Part shown: one piece after another, positions 34,171 through 46,139 of the stretch
Position numbering within the stretch: position 1 is the stretch's first letter
Layout: every line of letters starts with the position of its first letter
NCBI GenBank assembly: GCA_003008705.1
Contig: PDUO01000034.1
Coordinates: forward strand, 558,001-622,000
Reading direction: 5' to 3'
DNA: 64,000 bases
Source: Pezicula radicicola
Taxonomy: Eukaryota; Ascomycota; Leotiomycetes; Helotiales; Dermateaceae
Notes under the pieces: model-generated
The model's database searches: none
Told to the model about the DNA's origin: nothing
Seen by the model: only the letters and a program-made list of their open reading frames with translations
Made by a program: the position numbers and the translations under genes

Positions 34171-35065
34171 TGCCTCGGTAATTTGTTAACATATATTGTG
34201 GTCAACAGAGGCTTATTTGTCGATTGGTGGTGGAGTCCAGACCTCCAGATAGGTTATAAATATATGGATAGTGAAGAAGGAATCTGAAAAGGCGGGGAGC
34301 TAAGCTCAACACAAGTATACTTATATTCCAGTTGGTTACTGGCTTAGTCTCGAGCGGCTGAGAGGTTACACCAAGATTCGGGGCTGACTCCAGGCTTCTA
34401 CGCAGGCTGTATGCACTTCGCCTCAACCCCCTATAACCCTGGTCCACAATCCACGAAAATAATGACACGTCATGAAGGAGAAAAACAAAGAATTCGAAAT
34501 CATAGTGGTTGCCTATGCTGTATATTTATTACTATACTGGAATAGAAGCGTCATTTCTTTTAAATGTATACCACCTCCAGTAGTCAAATTCTTTCCTATA
34601 AAACTACCCCGAAATGTGTTAGTTCTGGACTCTGCATACCTTACTAAGCTCATCAGGATGCATATAGTCAAAGAGACTTAGTTCTTTGTACCGTAGGCTA
34701 TTTAGGCGGGCTGGGCCCCAGCCCAACTTACCTCCTTAATCAATACAGTCTTCAGGTTTTACTAAATTCACGCTAATTAAATGGCTATTATTTTTCTGTT
34801 CTCATAGCCGCTTTTTCTGCATGTGGAATGTTTCAAATAGCGCGTGTCTTGGAGGAAGAGGCCATTTGCGAAGTCAAATGCGAAACTGCATACATAAAAA
34901 GGTTAGAACGTTTGTGTAGTAACTAACACTGGTAGACTTGACTACAGATAATCCAATTGTACTTGTCTGAATAACCTCAATAATATATCGGTACGCACGA
35001 AGCCTGGGGGCAGTTGATATGAAGAGTTAATTCCAAAAAAAAGTAGCTAAAATGGGACCAACCCA
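34171..35065. other. Intergenic region
   Basis: Promoter of the CorA-like gene and 3' flank of the lyase gene. Short frames without motifs. AT-rich in 34470-34800. Confidence 0.55.
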
Positions 35066-36236
35066 TCATGTACGCCCGTTTTGTCCATTTTCCCCATTCT
35101 TCAACACAGGGTTGATCAGATTGTTCTCGTTGAACTTATACCTTTCCTCACGCTCCCAGTATTTGTTAAATCCCACGCCTAAGCACACTTCATCGTAACT
35201 CAGAATGGATGGTGGCGCGCCTTCGGTCATACTCTTCTTCAATGACTCAATCGCTTCTCTTGTCGCTTTCAATTTCGCAGCAACCAATCTCCATGGATAT
35301 GCTACGGCTGCAAAGCCAAGCTCAGCAAGCTCTTTGGCTGACAAGTTTGCCGTCTTGCCTCCTTCGATGATGTTGGCGAACATGGGCACGTCCACAGTTT
35401 TGGTTGCTTTGGCCATGGCCTCGCGATCTGGAAGAGCCTCGATGAAGACGGCATCAACACCAATTCGAACGAACTCCTTGACCCGGGTGATTGCCTCATC
35501 CCAACCATGGATCAAAGCATCTGTTCTGGCAAGAATGAAAATGTCAAGGCTTTCGTCTCTCGCGTCGCAAGCGGCTTGAATTCTGGCATATGCCTCCCCT
35601 CGAGACACAACAGCTTTTCCCTTGGTGTGGCCGCATCCTAAGAACTGTTAGCTCCATAAAACTCAGACAAGCTGGTAGTATTCACTCTTTGGCCAAGTCT
35701 GATCCTCAATCATTATTCCTGCAGCACCAGCAAGAGCATAACTCTCAACTGTTCGCTTCACATTCATCGGCGACCCGTAACCCGTATCACCATCGGCCAT
35801 GACGGGTACTGAAACCTGTCGAACAGCGTCTTGAATCTTATCACACATTTCTTGCATGGCAATATATCCTGTGTCTGGAAGACCGTACCCAGAAGCAACT
35901 GGATAACCTGCAAGGAATACCATGGGTTGGCCGCCTTCTTCGACCAGGCGGGCGGAAAGACCATCATATGAGCAGACATGCGCTAGAATATGGTTGGGAC
36001 TTTTTTGCGCTTCGAGCATCATGGTGCGGAGCTTGGAGGCTTGAAGAGAAGGAATTCGTCCGCGTACGTTCTTGACCGTAAGCGTCACATCTTGCGTTAC
36101 ACCTACATTGAAATGAGTGCTTTGGAAGCTAATTTTCATCTAAGGGTGGTTAATTACCAGCTTTACCACCTTTCTCGTATACTGGTGGTGTAAATTGGAA
36201 AGGGTATGGATATTTGTTGACATCTGCCGCGGCCAT
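35066..36236 (-). CDS. Isocitrate lyase/PEP-mutase superfamily lyase (oxaloacetate hydrolase- or dimethylmalate lyase-like)
   Basis: Three exons: 36158-36236, 35686-36102 and 35066-35637, total 355 residues. The first exon is found by splice signals (donor GTAATT, acceptor ATGTAG) and supplies MAAADVNKYPYPFQF; a start inside that intron (36139) is rejected. Superfamily motifs: VCSYDGLSARLVEE near the N-terminus, VPVMADGDTGYGSPMNVKRT with the metal-binding Asp residues, GIMIEDQTWPKRCGHTKGK carrying the catalytic Cys loop, ILARTDALIHGWDEAI and MFANIIEGG. The KRCGH loop means a C-C bond lyase or hydrolase rather than a phosphonomutase. Oxaloacetate acetylhydrolase makes oxalate in related fungi; a methylisocitrate/dimethylmalate-type activity is equally possible. 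It faces the MFS carrier across a shared promoter region. Confidence 0.9.
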
Positions 36237-36984
36237 GATTTCAGATATTTTGAACTATTTGAAGTCTGTTTAATCGCGGATGGAATATGCTTTGAGAAGA
36301 CAATGGGAAGAGAACAATACCTCGAAATAATGGACATTCAAAGCTCTTATATTAGCAGAAAGCTTCACGGACAGTTCAATCTTGGAGTCGAGCTTTTAGC
36401 GAGGATGAGCTAGAGTACTATACCCCGCCCCCAAAGGTTTCCTGTGATATCCGGCTCGGCAACATTTGTACTGAGTTGACTTAATCTGATAGAACGACTC
36501 TGGAACTGCTTATCAGATAATCAGTATTGAAAGTGGATAGTTTTGAGTCCAACCCAAGAGAATAGTCTTGCCCCAGACTTTTGGCGTTTTGGCTTTTGCG
36601 GGGTTGCGGAGGCTTCCTGCAGTATCCGGTGCTATCCTAGTAGATCTTCACCATGGCAAACACGTCGTTGCAAAAGTTGCATCGGAACTTTACCTTCCAG
36701 GCCTAACTTGATGAATTCTGCGGGGAAACGAGGGTTTGCGAATAAAGCTGCTTCTGTAGCTAACTCTTGTTTTATTTGCGGAGATCCTAAGTTTTAATTA
36801 TCTAAAGAAAGTCTCATTTGGTCAATTTAAAGACACACTCGGTCTAGAGTCTTCCCTCCCAGCCTCCCAGCATAAATCCCCGTCCCAATCTCCTTCTGAT
36901 CTATCGAGCAAAACGTCTGAACATTCCAGCTTTCATCCTAGCTCTTTCTCAAATCAATTTCTATCTTCACGTTACTTGAACCAA
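36237..36984. promoter_or_regulatory. Shared divergent promoter, lyase and MFS carrier
   Basis: 748 bp between two divergent start codons. It contains a CATAAAT TATA-like site near 36871 and a CT-rich leader before the MFS start. It could allow co-regulation, perhaps by the Zn2Cys6 protein encoded 2.5 kb further on; no binding site was identified. Confidence 0.4.
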
Positions 36985-38693
36985 ATGGCCAACAACAATA
37001 TTATTGAGGAAGACAAGATGGCTGTCGTTCATGAAGAGATGCGAAGCCCGGAGAAGGTCATGACCCATAACGACGTCTCTGATCAGATGCAGAAGTATAT
37101 GAAAAGAAAGGTAGGTCGTGCCAATCCGCATCCAGAAACTTTCTAACTACACTTAAGTTCGATCACAATGTCCTTCCCATTGTTTGCGTTCTCTATGTAC
37201 TCTCGTACTTGGACAGAGGCAATATTGGGAATGCAAAGACAGCTGGTGCTCAGAAGGATTTGCACCTTGATGATGCACAGGTATGTAGTCATGTTCTTTC
37301 ACGAATATTGCTCATTCTTCACTAGTGGACGTGGGTATTGAACGCTTTCTATATTTGCTACACTCTCTCCGAATGGGCTGTGGTACTATGGAAGGTCTTT
37401 CCAGCTCATATCTATGTAGCATGCCTCTGCATGCTGTGAGTTAATCCTTGAGGTTGATGATTTGCAGCTAATAGCATCTTAGGTGGGGAACTGTTGCTAT
37501 GGCTACTAGTGCAGTGAACAACATGGCTAGCCTGATTGCTCTCAGATGTCTTTTAGGAATTCTCGAAGCCGGTTTTGGTGCTGGGGCGCCATACTACCTC
37601 TCATTGTTCTATCAACGCAGAGAGCTGGGCTTCCGTGTGTCTCTACTTCTCGGAATGTCTCCACTAGCAAATTGCTTCGCTGCATCTCTGGCGTATGGTA
37701 TCACACACATTAGAGGATCCCTCGCGCCATGGAGGCTTCTCTTTATTATCGGTAGGACTTTTCCTGATCATTTGTACCTTCAGCTACTAACTAATATCTT
37801 CTACAGAAGGAGCTCCGACCATCTTGGCAGCACCATTCGTCTTCTTTTTGCTTCCCGACTCACCCGACACTGCCAAATTTCTCACCGAAGAAGAGCGAGT
37901 AACATCATTGTCACGATTAACTACCAAAGACACCACCGGAACACACAAGCTCAACTGGAGTCAAGTTTTGGCAGGGATGGGTGACTACAAGAACTATGTT
38001 CATGCAATGATACACTTCTGTTGCAACTACTCTTTCTCCGGGCTCTCGAATTTCCTACCAACGATCATCCAAAGTCTTGGCTACACTAGTATCCAGGCTC
38101 AAGGTCTCACTGCCCCACCATATCTGCTCTCATTCGCCCTATGTGTTATCGTGGCTATTTACTCAGACAGGTTCGGTAATAGAGGCTTCATCGTTGCGGG
38201 ATTCTCGCTCATCGGAGGTATCGGCTATCTACTCCTGGCTACTGTCGAGAATTCAGCTCTCAGTGGCGTTCGATATTTTGGCATCTGGCTCGCTGTCTGT
38301 GGTATATTTCCAGCTTTGGCGATCAACATGACCTGGCTGTTGAACAATCAAGGCGGAGATTCCAAGCGCGGAACTGGACTTGCAATTTTGGCAATCCTCG
38401 GTCAATGTAGCTCCTTTACAAGCAGTGCATTGTTCCCAAACACAGATGCGTAAGCCATTACCAAATAACTTGGCTGCTGGTTGCTAATCATCCGTAGGCC
38501 ATTATTTGTCCGAGGTAGTGCAGTCGGCTGTGCCTTGACCTTCCTCATTACCACTCTTGCTCTCGGTCTGCATTTCAAACTTGACCATGAGAATAGGAAG
38601 AGAGATCGACTTTACGGGGATGTTCAGGATGGCGAGCAAATCGATATCACCTTACTCAGCGACAAACATCCACACTTTCGATATATGGTATGA
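36985..38693 (+). CDS. MFS transporter, anion:cation symporter type (allantoate/nicotinate permease-like)
   Basis: Six exons: 36985-37110, 37158-37280, 37326-37435, 37483-37751, 37807-38449 and 38498-38693; all GT-AG, phases close to 488 residues. The hydrophilic N-terminus is followed by VLYVLSYLDRGNIGNA in helix 1, the hallmark of the fungal ACS/Dal5-Tna1 family, then RCLLGILEAGFGAGAPYYLS, FFLLPDSPDTAKFLTEEE after helix 6 and an N-T-W segment (AINMTWLLNNQGGDSKRG) in helix 10-11. Known relatives import small organic anions such as allantoate, nicotinate, pantothenate or tartrate. With the divergent organic-acid lyase, uptake of a carboxylate substrate is a fair but unproven inference. Confidence 0.92.
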
Positions 38694-39507
38694 TGAAAAT
38701 TATATCATGGTAAGAGATATACACAAGTCTGTATAACAGAGTGATGATGAAGGATACAGAGGACACTGTGCCCGGCCCGTATGAATTGTAAAGTAAATAC
38801 TGTTGATTAGAGAACGTCCCCTGGATTGGTGCTTTGAAAAATGATATGTCCTAGGTTGAACTTATATGTTGGTAGCAACAGAGATTGAATTCGATGTGAT
38901 ATTTGGGGGCTCTGAAGGTGATAGAAGTAAGTTCTTTAATATTCGTTTTAAAGCTCTCGAGGCAGGCAGGTATATGAGAAGAGGTCAGGTCTCTTGGGCG
39001 AAAGAATAGAGCAGCTTCTAGTGTAACCTGAGATGCGTAGACCAACCAGGCTTATACAGCATATTTCATTGGTGCTGCGTCTTTTTTAACAAGTTTAATA
39101 AGTTTTAACCATTGCAATCGCCCTAACATACGAAATTTATCCTTGTCAGACTTCGCTAAAGTAAATGACAATATGCTGTACCTATTTTCGGGATACAGGA
39201 ATGACAAGAGAGTTCCAAAGGTTTTGTCTGCGGAATAGATTGTGCTTCACGAATTAGCAGAGTTATATTATTATTCCGTTGGTTATCTATCTACAGTACG
39301 CATTGAAGTTTCGGAGCTGCGACGCTCCCCGCATTACAATATTACGCGAGCGAGCACTAAAGGGCTGCTCGAACGGCAATTGCTGTAGGGCGCAGGCTTC
39401 CCCCGCTTTTTGAATTCCCGCTTCTTTCCTGCAACATCCATACATCAGCAGTCCGACACCGCCCAACGAAGGAATATTCGAGGCACTCATGTTGTTGATT
39501 GAGGAGA
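38694..39507. other. Intergenic region
   Basis: 3' flank of the carrier and promoter of the transcription factor; no gene seen. Confidence 0.6.
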
Positions 39508-42312
39508 ATGGCGGACAGTAATGCCGAGACCCAAGCTATTATTACACAAGCAGAAACTCAGCCTCAGACTCGCACAAATGTTCGAGGCAGAGGCAGAGGC
39601 ATCAGAGAATTCAAGCGAGCATACAAAGCTTGTGTTTTGTGCCGGAAGAGCAAGGCAAGATGTGACGTTCCTCTTGCTGCCGATGGCACCCCTTCTTTGG
39701 GTCCATGTATTAAGTGCCGCCGCGAGAGACGGGATTGTCAATTTCCCGCCACGAGAGGAACAACGCGTCAAAAGGAAGACCGTCAACCAACCAAGAACAA
39801 GAATACATCCGTGGAGCGGAATGAAGGTGGTTCGTTCTCTCCATTTCCTCCATCACAGCAGTCCTTTCGGTGTAGTCAGCTGACGTTGGAATGCAGCACC
39901 TGCTTCCAGCCTGGCACAGGCACAAGGACCAAGAATGACTCAGGAGACTGACTCTTCGATGGCCTACGACAATACTAGTAGGCAAAGTGTGCAGGGAACC
40001 GCAAAAGAGAGCTTGCAACAGCCACACTTTAGTCACCCTGAAGTCATGTCCAATACTCCCTTCAGCATCCAAAGTGACATTGCCCAGATAGGTGGTATGG
40101 ACGGTGATGATAGTGCTTCCGTCGACACGAGCGCTGTTCCTCGACCCAGGACTCAAAGCATCACACAGAGAGCCGTTCTCAATAACAGCGTTATGCGGAC
40201 TATGATTGCATCGTCAAATGATGCTTTAGGATTGCTATTCCAAGCCGCAGATTCAGAGCAACGAAGTGATAACCCGGACACTGCACAAGATGATTCGGGG
40301 AGTGGCGGGCATAATAGTTCTTTTCTAGCGCAACAACACACACCCCACCCAATCGATCATGTCCCTAGGAGCCATTTCCGGTCCGACTATGCCAGAGACC
40401 TTGTCTGATGTTAGTCCAGATATACTTAAGCTTTGGAATCGATGTCGATTTGTTAAGCAAGGCTGGTTCAGTGCCAGAGAAGCTGTGACATATGTCGATC
40501 TGTAGGTGCAATAGTATTCATAATTGCAAAGTGCTGACCGTGGGTGCAGATTCTATAAGAATTGCAGCAGTCTGTCACCCATCCTGACAGATGAATATGC
40601 CGATCACTCCCGACATTGTGTCCTTGTCACAGAAGAGCCTCTACTCGCTTGTACCATCTTAATGATATCGTCAAGAGCCCATGTTCTTCCCGGTATGGGA
40701 GGCTCCTCACGAGCGCACTACATTCATAGTCGACTATGGGGCCATGCAGAGCATCTTGTATCACGAGTTGTTTTTGGCCAAGAGAAGCTCTCCACCGCCA
40801 AAACAAGAACTTTGGGCACCATCGAGAGCTTCCTGCTTATGACAGAATGGCATCCCAGATCACTTCACTTTCCACCCCGCACTGATGGTTGGGACTTTGA
40901 TCCGCTCGCGCCAGATGGAGATGGACCCGACATATCGGAAGATGATTCAGCCATATATCGATGGCGTGAGGATGTTTTTGAGCCAGCGAAACGATCCGAT
41001 CGGATGTCCTGGATGATTCTTGGTGCCGCAACAGCCCTTGCACATGAACTAGGAATATTCACTATTGATGATTCTAAAGAAGGTGTGCACAAGCCGGACG
41101 ATTTGCGCAAGCTTAGAGTACGAATGTTACTCTATGTATATGTAAATCAACTATCGGCACGCCTCGGTTGCACAACCCTCATTCCAGAGAATATCTCTTC
41201 GTCAATACTGAATCGATCAGCTTTGCCGCATATGAGTTTAGATGATCAACGATGGCACTCTTTCATGCTGGCGTGGATTGAGATTACTAAGTTTACGGAG
41301 ACGGTTAATGATATGTTTTTTGCTTCGCCAGAATTTACAAGACAGTTGCTTCTCAGTGGTAGATACAAAGGACTGCTGAACCACTTCCAGCCACTCCTTG
41401 AGCAGTGGAATGAAAAGGCAGTCTCACTAGAAGGTAGCACTCACGTATCTCGTTGCTTCACAACAGCTAATTATAATAGGTCAACCCGAATCCTTTCGTG
41501 ATATACTCTACATCGAATACAACTACATCCGCATGTACATCAACTCGCTTTCGATACAAGCCGTTGTCGAACGCTCTCTTGCCCAAAATACCAACCCTAG
41601 TATTTCTACAGACACATCTAACAACCCACGAGCTCGTGAAAATTTTATAAACGCGAATATCACAACTTCAGATTATACTTTGACCGCTGAAGTGATCGAC
41701 GCTAGCGTACAGATACTGAAGAAGACAATTTCCCTCGCTAAATCGGATCGCTTAAAATTCGCCCCAGTCCGAATCTATCTGCGAGTTGTGTCGGCATCTA
41801 TCTTCTTGCTTAAGGCTATTAGTCTCGGCGCACGACAGAATGATTTACAAATTAGTTTAGGAGTGCTGGATGAGTGCATCCGGAGTTTGCAAACAAATGC
41901 TGTTGATGAAATGCACTTGTGCTCTCGATATGGTACATTAATGGAAAGGCATGTCGCTCGCTTCCGTCGAAACTTCGTCGCACCTCTTCGAACAGCTACG
42001 TCGGCAACGTATGTGCCCAAGGCTAGCGATGGCTTCATGCAAATAAATTCGACATCAGATATCTTTGATCAAATAAATGCCAATTTGACGAAGGACGCGG
42101 ATCAGTGTCAGCAGCAGGACCAGCAGGACCTGATTGGTGAGCTGCGAGATATGTGTCCGGTTCCGGGAACAGATGAAACAAATATTCTGGATGATTGGTG
42201 GGCTCAGCCATTTGATCCTGGCATCGCACCGTTTGTTATTGGGGAGAGTCAGCAGATGAGTGGTTTGGAGCTGGGAAGTTTGGACTTTTTGTGGAATCTA
42301 CCTCCTACATAG
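39508..42312 (+). CDS. Zn2Cys6 fungal transcription factor with MHR domain
   Basis: Nuclear DNA-binding regulator. Start at ATG 39508 (MADSNAET); a TTG start 9 nt earlier is rejected. The binuclear zinc cluster is complete: CVLCRKSKARC, a 14-residue loop, CIKCRRERRDC. Exons: 39508-39826, 39897-about 40316, about 40369-40501, 40550-41433 and 41480-42312. Three introns are clear. The second needs a frame change between about 40260 and 40370; a 52-nt GT-AG intron (40317-40368) fits and gives 862 residues, but its donor (GTTCTT) is weak, so this junction may instead be another intron or a frameshift. The middle region has the fungal MHR pattern (CRFVKQGWFSAREAVTY, LSPILTDEYADHS, ILMISSRAHVLPG, SFLLMTEWHPRSLHFPP). 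The layout resembles ARO80/ARCA-like activators. Confidence 0.87.
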
Positions 42313-43605
42313 TTTTGAGATTGGCTACTTGTATAAACTTTGCACAATGCAGTGCACCGCATCCATACAAGAGAACTTGAATCTTGATGGTATAACAGCG
42401 GAGCGTACGTTGAAGATGGATTCTCGGGAGCTCCGGGAGCTCTCGCACACTAACCTTTCGAATGGCCAAACAAGTCTAAACTACATGAACGGAGCAGATA
42501 CAGGCTTGAGAGGAAGTATCTACGACTGTATCAGAAGAAGGATTTATGTGACTAGAGTTAGATAATATTACAAAGAAATCAAGTCCTTGTATTTGAACGC
42601 CAAATTCCCAGTTACCATCCATCCCCAACCCCTCACTTCATACACTTAATTGCTGGATGCTTCACGCAAGGACAGTGGAACCCAGAAAAACAGATCTTCT
42701 GGTGTGCCAGTGTATTAATGAAGAAGAAACGTTGCTTGTGTTGATCGAGAGGACGCAACTGCTTACCGCAGATATTGTAACCCCCTCTACCTACCGAGGT
42801 AAATATTGTAGGAATGTCAATGAGCACGAAGACGAATAAAATCGAGAAGAAGGAGACCTTCTACTGATATGGCAGCTTGTAACAGAGGAGGGCCTAGTCA
42901 GTCACCTGATTCTGCTCCATCAGTCCAATCTACGGACGCTACTGCTATGGAAGAGACTACAACTCGAGGACAGCAACAGTCAAACCTTAGGGCATGCTTG
43001 GAACCAAGATAGAGGCCATTGAATATGGAAGGTTATTGGGCCCATTTAGGACACGTTAATTTTTCCTTTTGAATATCTTTAAATAACTTTAAAATTAAGA
43101 CACCTATAAACTTAATTTCTTAGAGGACTTAACTAATACACTAACTATTTTTTATAGATGAATAATATTCCTATTCCTGACCTTTTAATATTACCTATTT
43201 ATATGTACTTATTAAGGAAATAAAAATAAAAATATTAAACAAGCAAAAATAAAGAAATTATATTTTAGCTACCTATACAAACATAGTTAAATCAAGTGAG
43301 TTTGATTAATAGTAGCAATATAATTTTTTTTAATATCTATAGTAGCTAATTACCTATGTAGACAACCTCCTAGATATATTAACTAGCTTATCTCCCTCTA
43401 GAATCTCTGGTTGTTGGTTTCTTTTTTCTTTTTTCAAAAAAAAAGAAGAAAAAGAGGATGGGGGGATTGTTGTGTCCCAAATGGGCCCAATAGCCTTCCA
43501 TAATTGAAATATCGAAATTAAAGTCCATGGGCTATGTGGAAGGTAGATTCTCGATAATTTAATCATCAGCGCTATCTAACTTATGAGTGCATTCTTCGCA
43601 TGCCA
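42313..43605. other. Intergenic region with AT-rich block
   Basis: 3' flank of the regulator. 43050-43350 is strongly AT-rich with TTAATTA/TAATAT words and no frames, the look of RIP-mutated repeat DNA. It ends about 250 bp from the 3' end of the xyloglucanase gene. Confidence 0.6.
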
Positions 43606-46139
43606 CTAAATCCCATATGTTCCTGGCCGGACGCCTGTCGTGCTATTTGCCTCGGTGTCAATATCAGCATATATAATGCCCCTTCCAAAATATCCCTGGT
43701 ATACGCGACCATATATCCTTGGGTCACCCTGTATGAAGCCAGGCCCTCCATACTGATGAGCATCATCGTTGATACGAATCCAACTTGCGCCACTGTCATC
43801 AGATCGGTACAATCCTGTCACTGCATCTACATCTCCAGTATTTCCCCATAAATACAATGCTGGTTCTACCGAGCCTGGGGCAGGTGCTCCAACAGAGAAT
43901 TGTGTGGTTGAAAGTCCTTGGGGTCCTATTTGAGTCCAACTTGTGCCAAAATTCGTGCTGTGGTAAAGACCTTCCGTTCCAAGTGGAAGCCATATCTCAC
44001 CAGCAGTCTTAAAGCTCACGACAGGGATTGCACCAGTATCTGTAGGAAGGCCAATATCTGATGCATTGCTAACGTTGTATGATGCTCCTCCATCATTACT
44101 AACGTAGAACACACCGGAGTCGTAAGCGTAAAAAGTCAAGGGTTGAACTTTGTCGGAACTGATGTTTCCTGTGCCGAGATTGAGCCCTGTGGGAGCGTAC
44201 CAATTTGCGCCATAGTCATCAGAGTAATAAGGGCCTGTTGCATTTCTGAACTCTTGAAGTCCGCCAGTACTCCATACCAGCTGCTTTCCAGATGCATCAA
44301 TAGTAATTGTACCGCCGTTGCTACTACTATTGCCTCCTTCAGCACATGCGGGAAACTTGACCCATCCAAATCCACCATCTGTTGATACAGCGCCTGAACC
44401 ACAACCATCTGGGTAAGTATGGCCGCTTGCACCCGCCCGAACAATCACATTTGGATCTTGGCCAGCCCAATCAAGGCTGTCCAGGTTTGAGAAAGTAGGT
44501 TCTTCGAACATGGGCTGTGGTACCGAGAGGTCTACATGATTAAAGCCGCTTATATCGCCAAATCCACTAAGTAAATTTGAGCCATTAGTTGGGCTAATCA
44601 TAGCCAAATTTGCAGTTTCTTCAATTCCTTGGGCCTGTATATACCATGTAGGTGCCCAGTCTGAATCAACTCTGGAAATGCTGTCGGTAGACCCTAAGCG
44701 ACGAAAAAGTTAGTGGTGGGTTCTATCTACTCTGAGTTTGGCTGGAAAGCACGGCCGAGCTACTCACAGATAGTTGCGCCAGTTCCATACATAACATGAT
44801 CCGAATTATGAGGATCAATTAGCACGGCACTCATCCACCAACCAAACTTCGTCAATCCAACATTAGGATTAGGAGCTCCGTATCCTCCCCACCTTGCAGC
44901 ATTATTAAAGCTAAGCCATGGTACTGGTGTCCCGTTTTTCAATGCTGCTTCTTCTATGGGATGACCCCAAAAGCCACCAGTCCCGGAAGGAGAGGAGAGC
45001 TGAGAAACATCTTTCCATGAAACTCCTCCATCTCGTGACAGATATAGACTGTCTATAGCCGGTCCGGGATCGCGATCCAGAGAGGCTACCACGAGGGTAT
45101 TGGGATCATCGTAAGCAACGCTGATACCATTAAAACCACCGCGAGGAAATGCTTGTGGGGTGAAAGGAGGAGGATAGGAATTATTGGCTCTGGGTGTGAT
45201 ATCAGTCCAGACGAAGGTGTTTGTATCGAATTTCTGGACAATACCATAAGAGGCTGCGTATGGCCCTGGAAAGTCTGCATATGTGATATACATCATGCCG
45301 TTGGAAGCTAGTGATGCCCTCATTGGCTGCGGCCCTGTGCTCGCTGGTGGAGTTGTTTCGGTTGAATTATCAAAGTAAAGAACTTCGTCTGTCCAATTCT
45401 GTGGTTGACCTGGCACAGACTCCCAACTCGAACCTCCATCTTGGGTATAGTATAATCCATTTGGAATGTTTGCACCGACGTAAATTGTGCCATTATTGTT
45501 GGGGTCGAAAATGACAAAAACAATGCCTATTCCATTGGCTGCAGCATCCGGATAATTTGTAATGTTAGTCCAAGTCTTCGCCTGATCAGTACTCTTCCAA
45601 AGACCCTCAGTACGTGTGCCAAAGTAAAGCTCATTTGGGTTGAAAGGGTTGACCGCTAGACGCTCTCCATTGTTGCGGCCTAATTTGTTCGAGCCCATAG
45701 GAAAAGGTGCTGGATAAACTGAGAAGGTATCTCCTTGGTCATCTGACACAAAAAATGCGGTGTTGTTTGAGGTGGTATATTGACCTTGAGCCAGATAGAG
45801 CATGTTGGTATTTGACGGGTCTAATGCGAAACTCTCTGTACCAAACCAGTTGATGTTCTCTTCGCTGATGAAATCAGTCAAAGGTACCCATTGTTGGCTC
45901 GCTTCATTCCATTTGTACGCGCTTCCAATATCGGTTCTTGTGTAGAGCAGATTTGGCTCGGCAGGGTGCGCAATGAAGCCTGTGATAAACCCTCCACCAG
46001 TAACGGCCACGGAACTGAATCTGTAAGGATAGCTTTTAGTTCCATTGACCACTCTTGGGGAGACCGAAGCTGCAGTAAGTAAGTTGGCCAAGAAAGCAAT
46101 AATTCCAAAGCATCTCCATGTTGTATTGATGGATGACAT
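43606..46139 (-). CDS. GH74 xyloglucanase / xyloglucan-active endo-glucanase
   Basis: Secreted plant-cell-wall hydrolase acting on the xyloglucan backbone. Two exons: 44768-46139 and 43606-44693, joined over a 74-nt GT-AG intron to 819 residues. The start at MSSINTTWRCF (46139) gives a signal peptide (FGIIAFLANLLTAAS). Twin seven-bladed propeller signs: many SxDxGxxW Asp-box-type repeats (STDQAKTWTNI, TQDGGSSWESV, SRDGGVSWKDV, SDDYGANWYAP, SDDSGASWIRI). The catalytic region is recognisable in YTRTDIGSAYKWNE (first Asp) and the second propeller's DISGFNHVDLSVP. No CBM1 tail. A TATATAAA element lies near 46219, about 80 nt upstream. Endo-acting xyloglucanase versus reducing-end-specific cellobiohydrolase cannot be told apart here. 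Confidence 0.93.

Noticed and set aside
36103..36157. Start codon at 36139 for the lyase gene
   Set aside because: This ATG lies in an intron; splicing to the exon 36158-36236 gives the conserved N-terminus without it.
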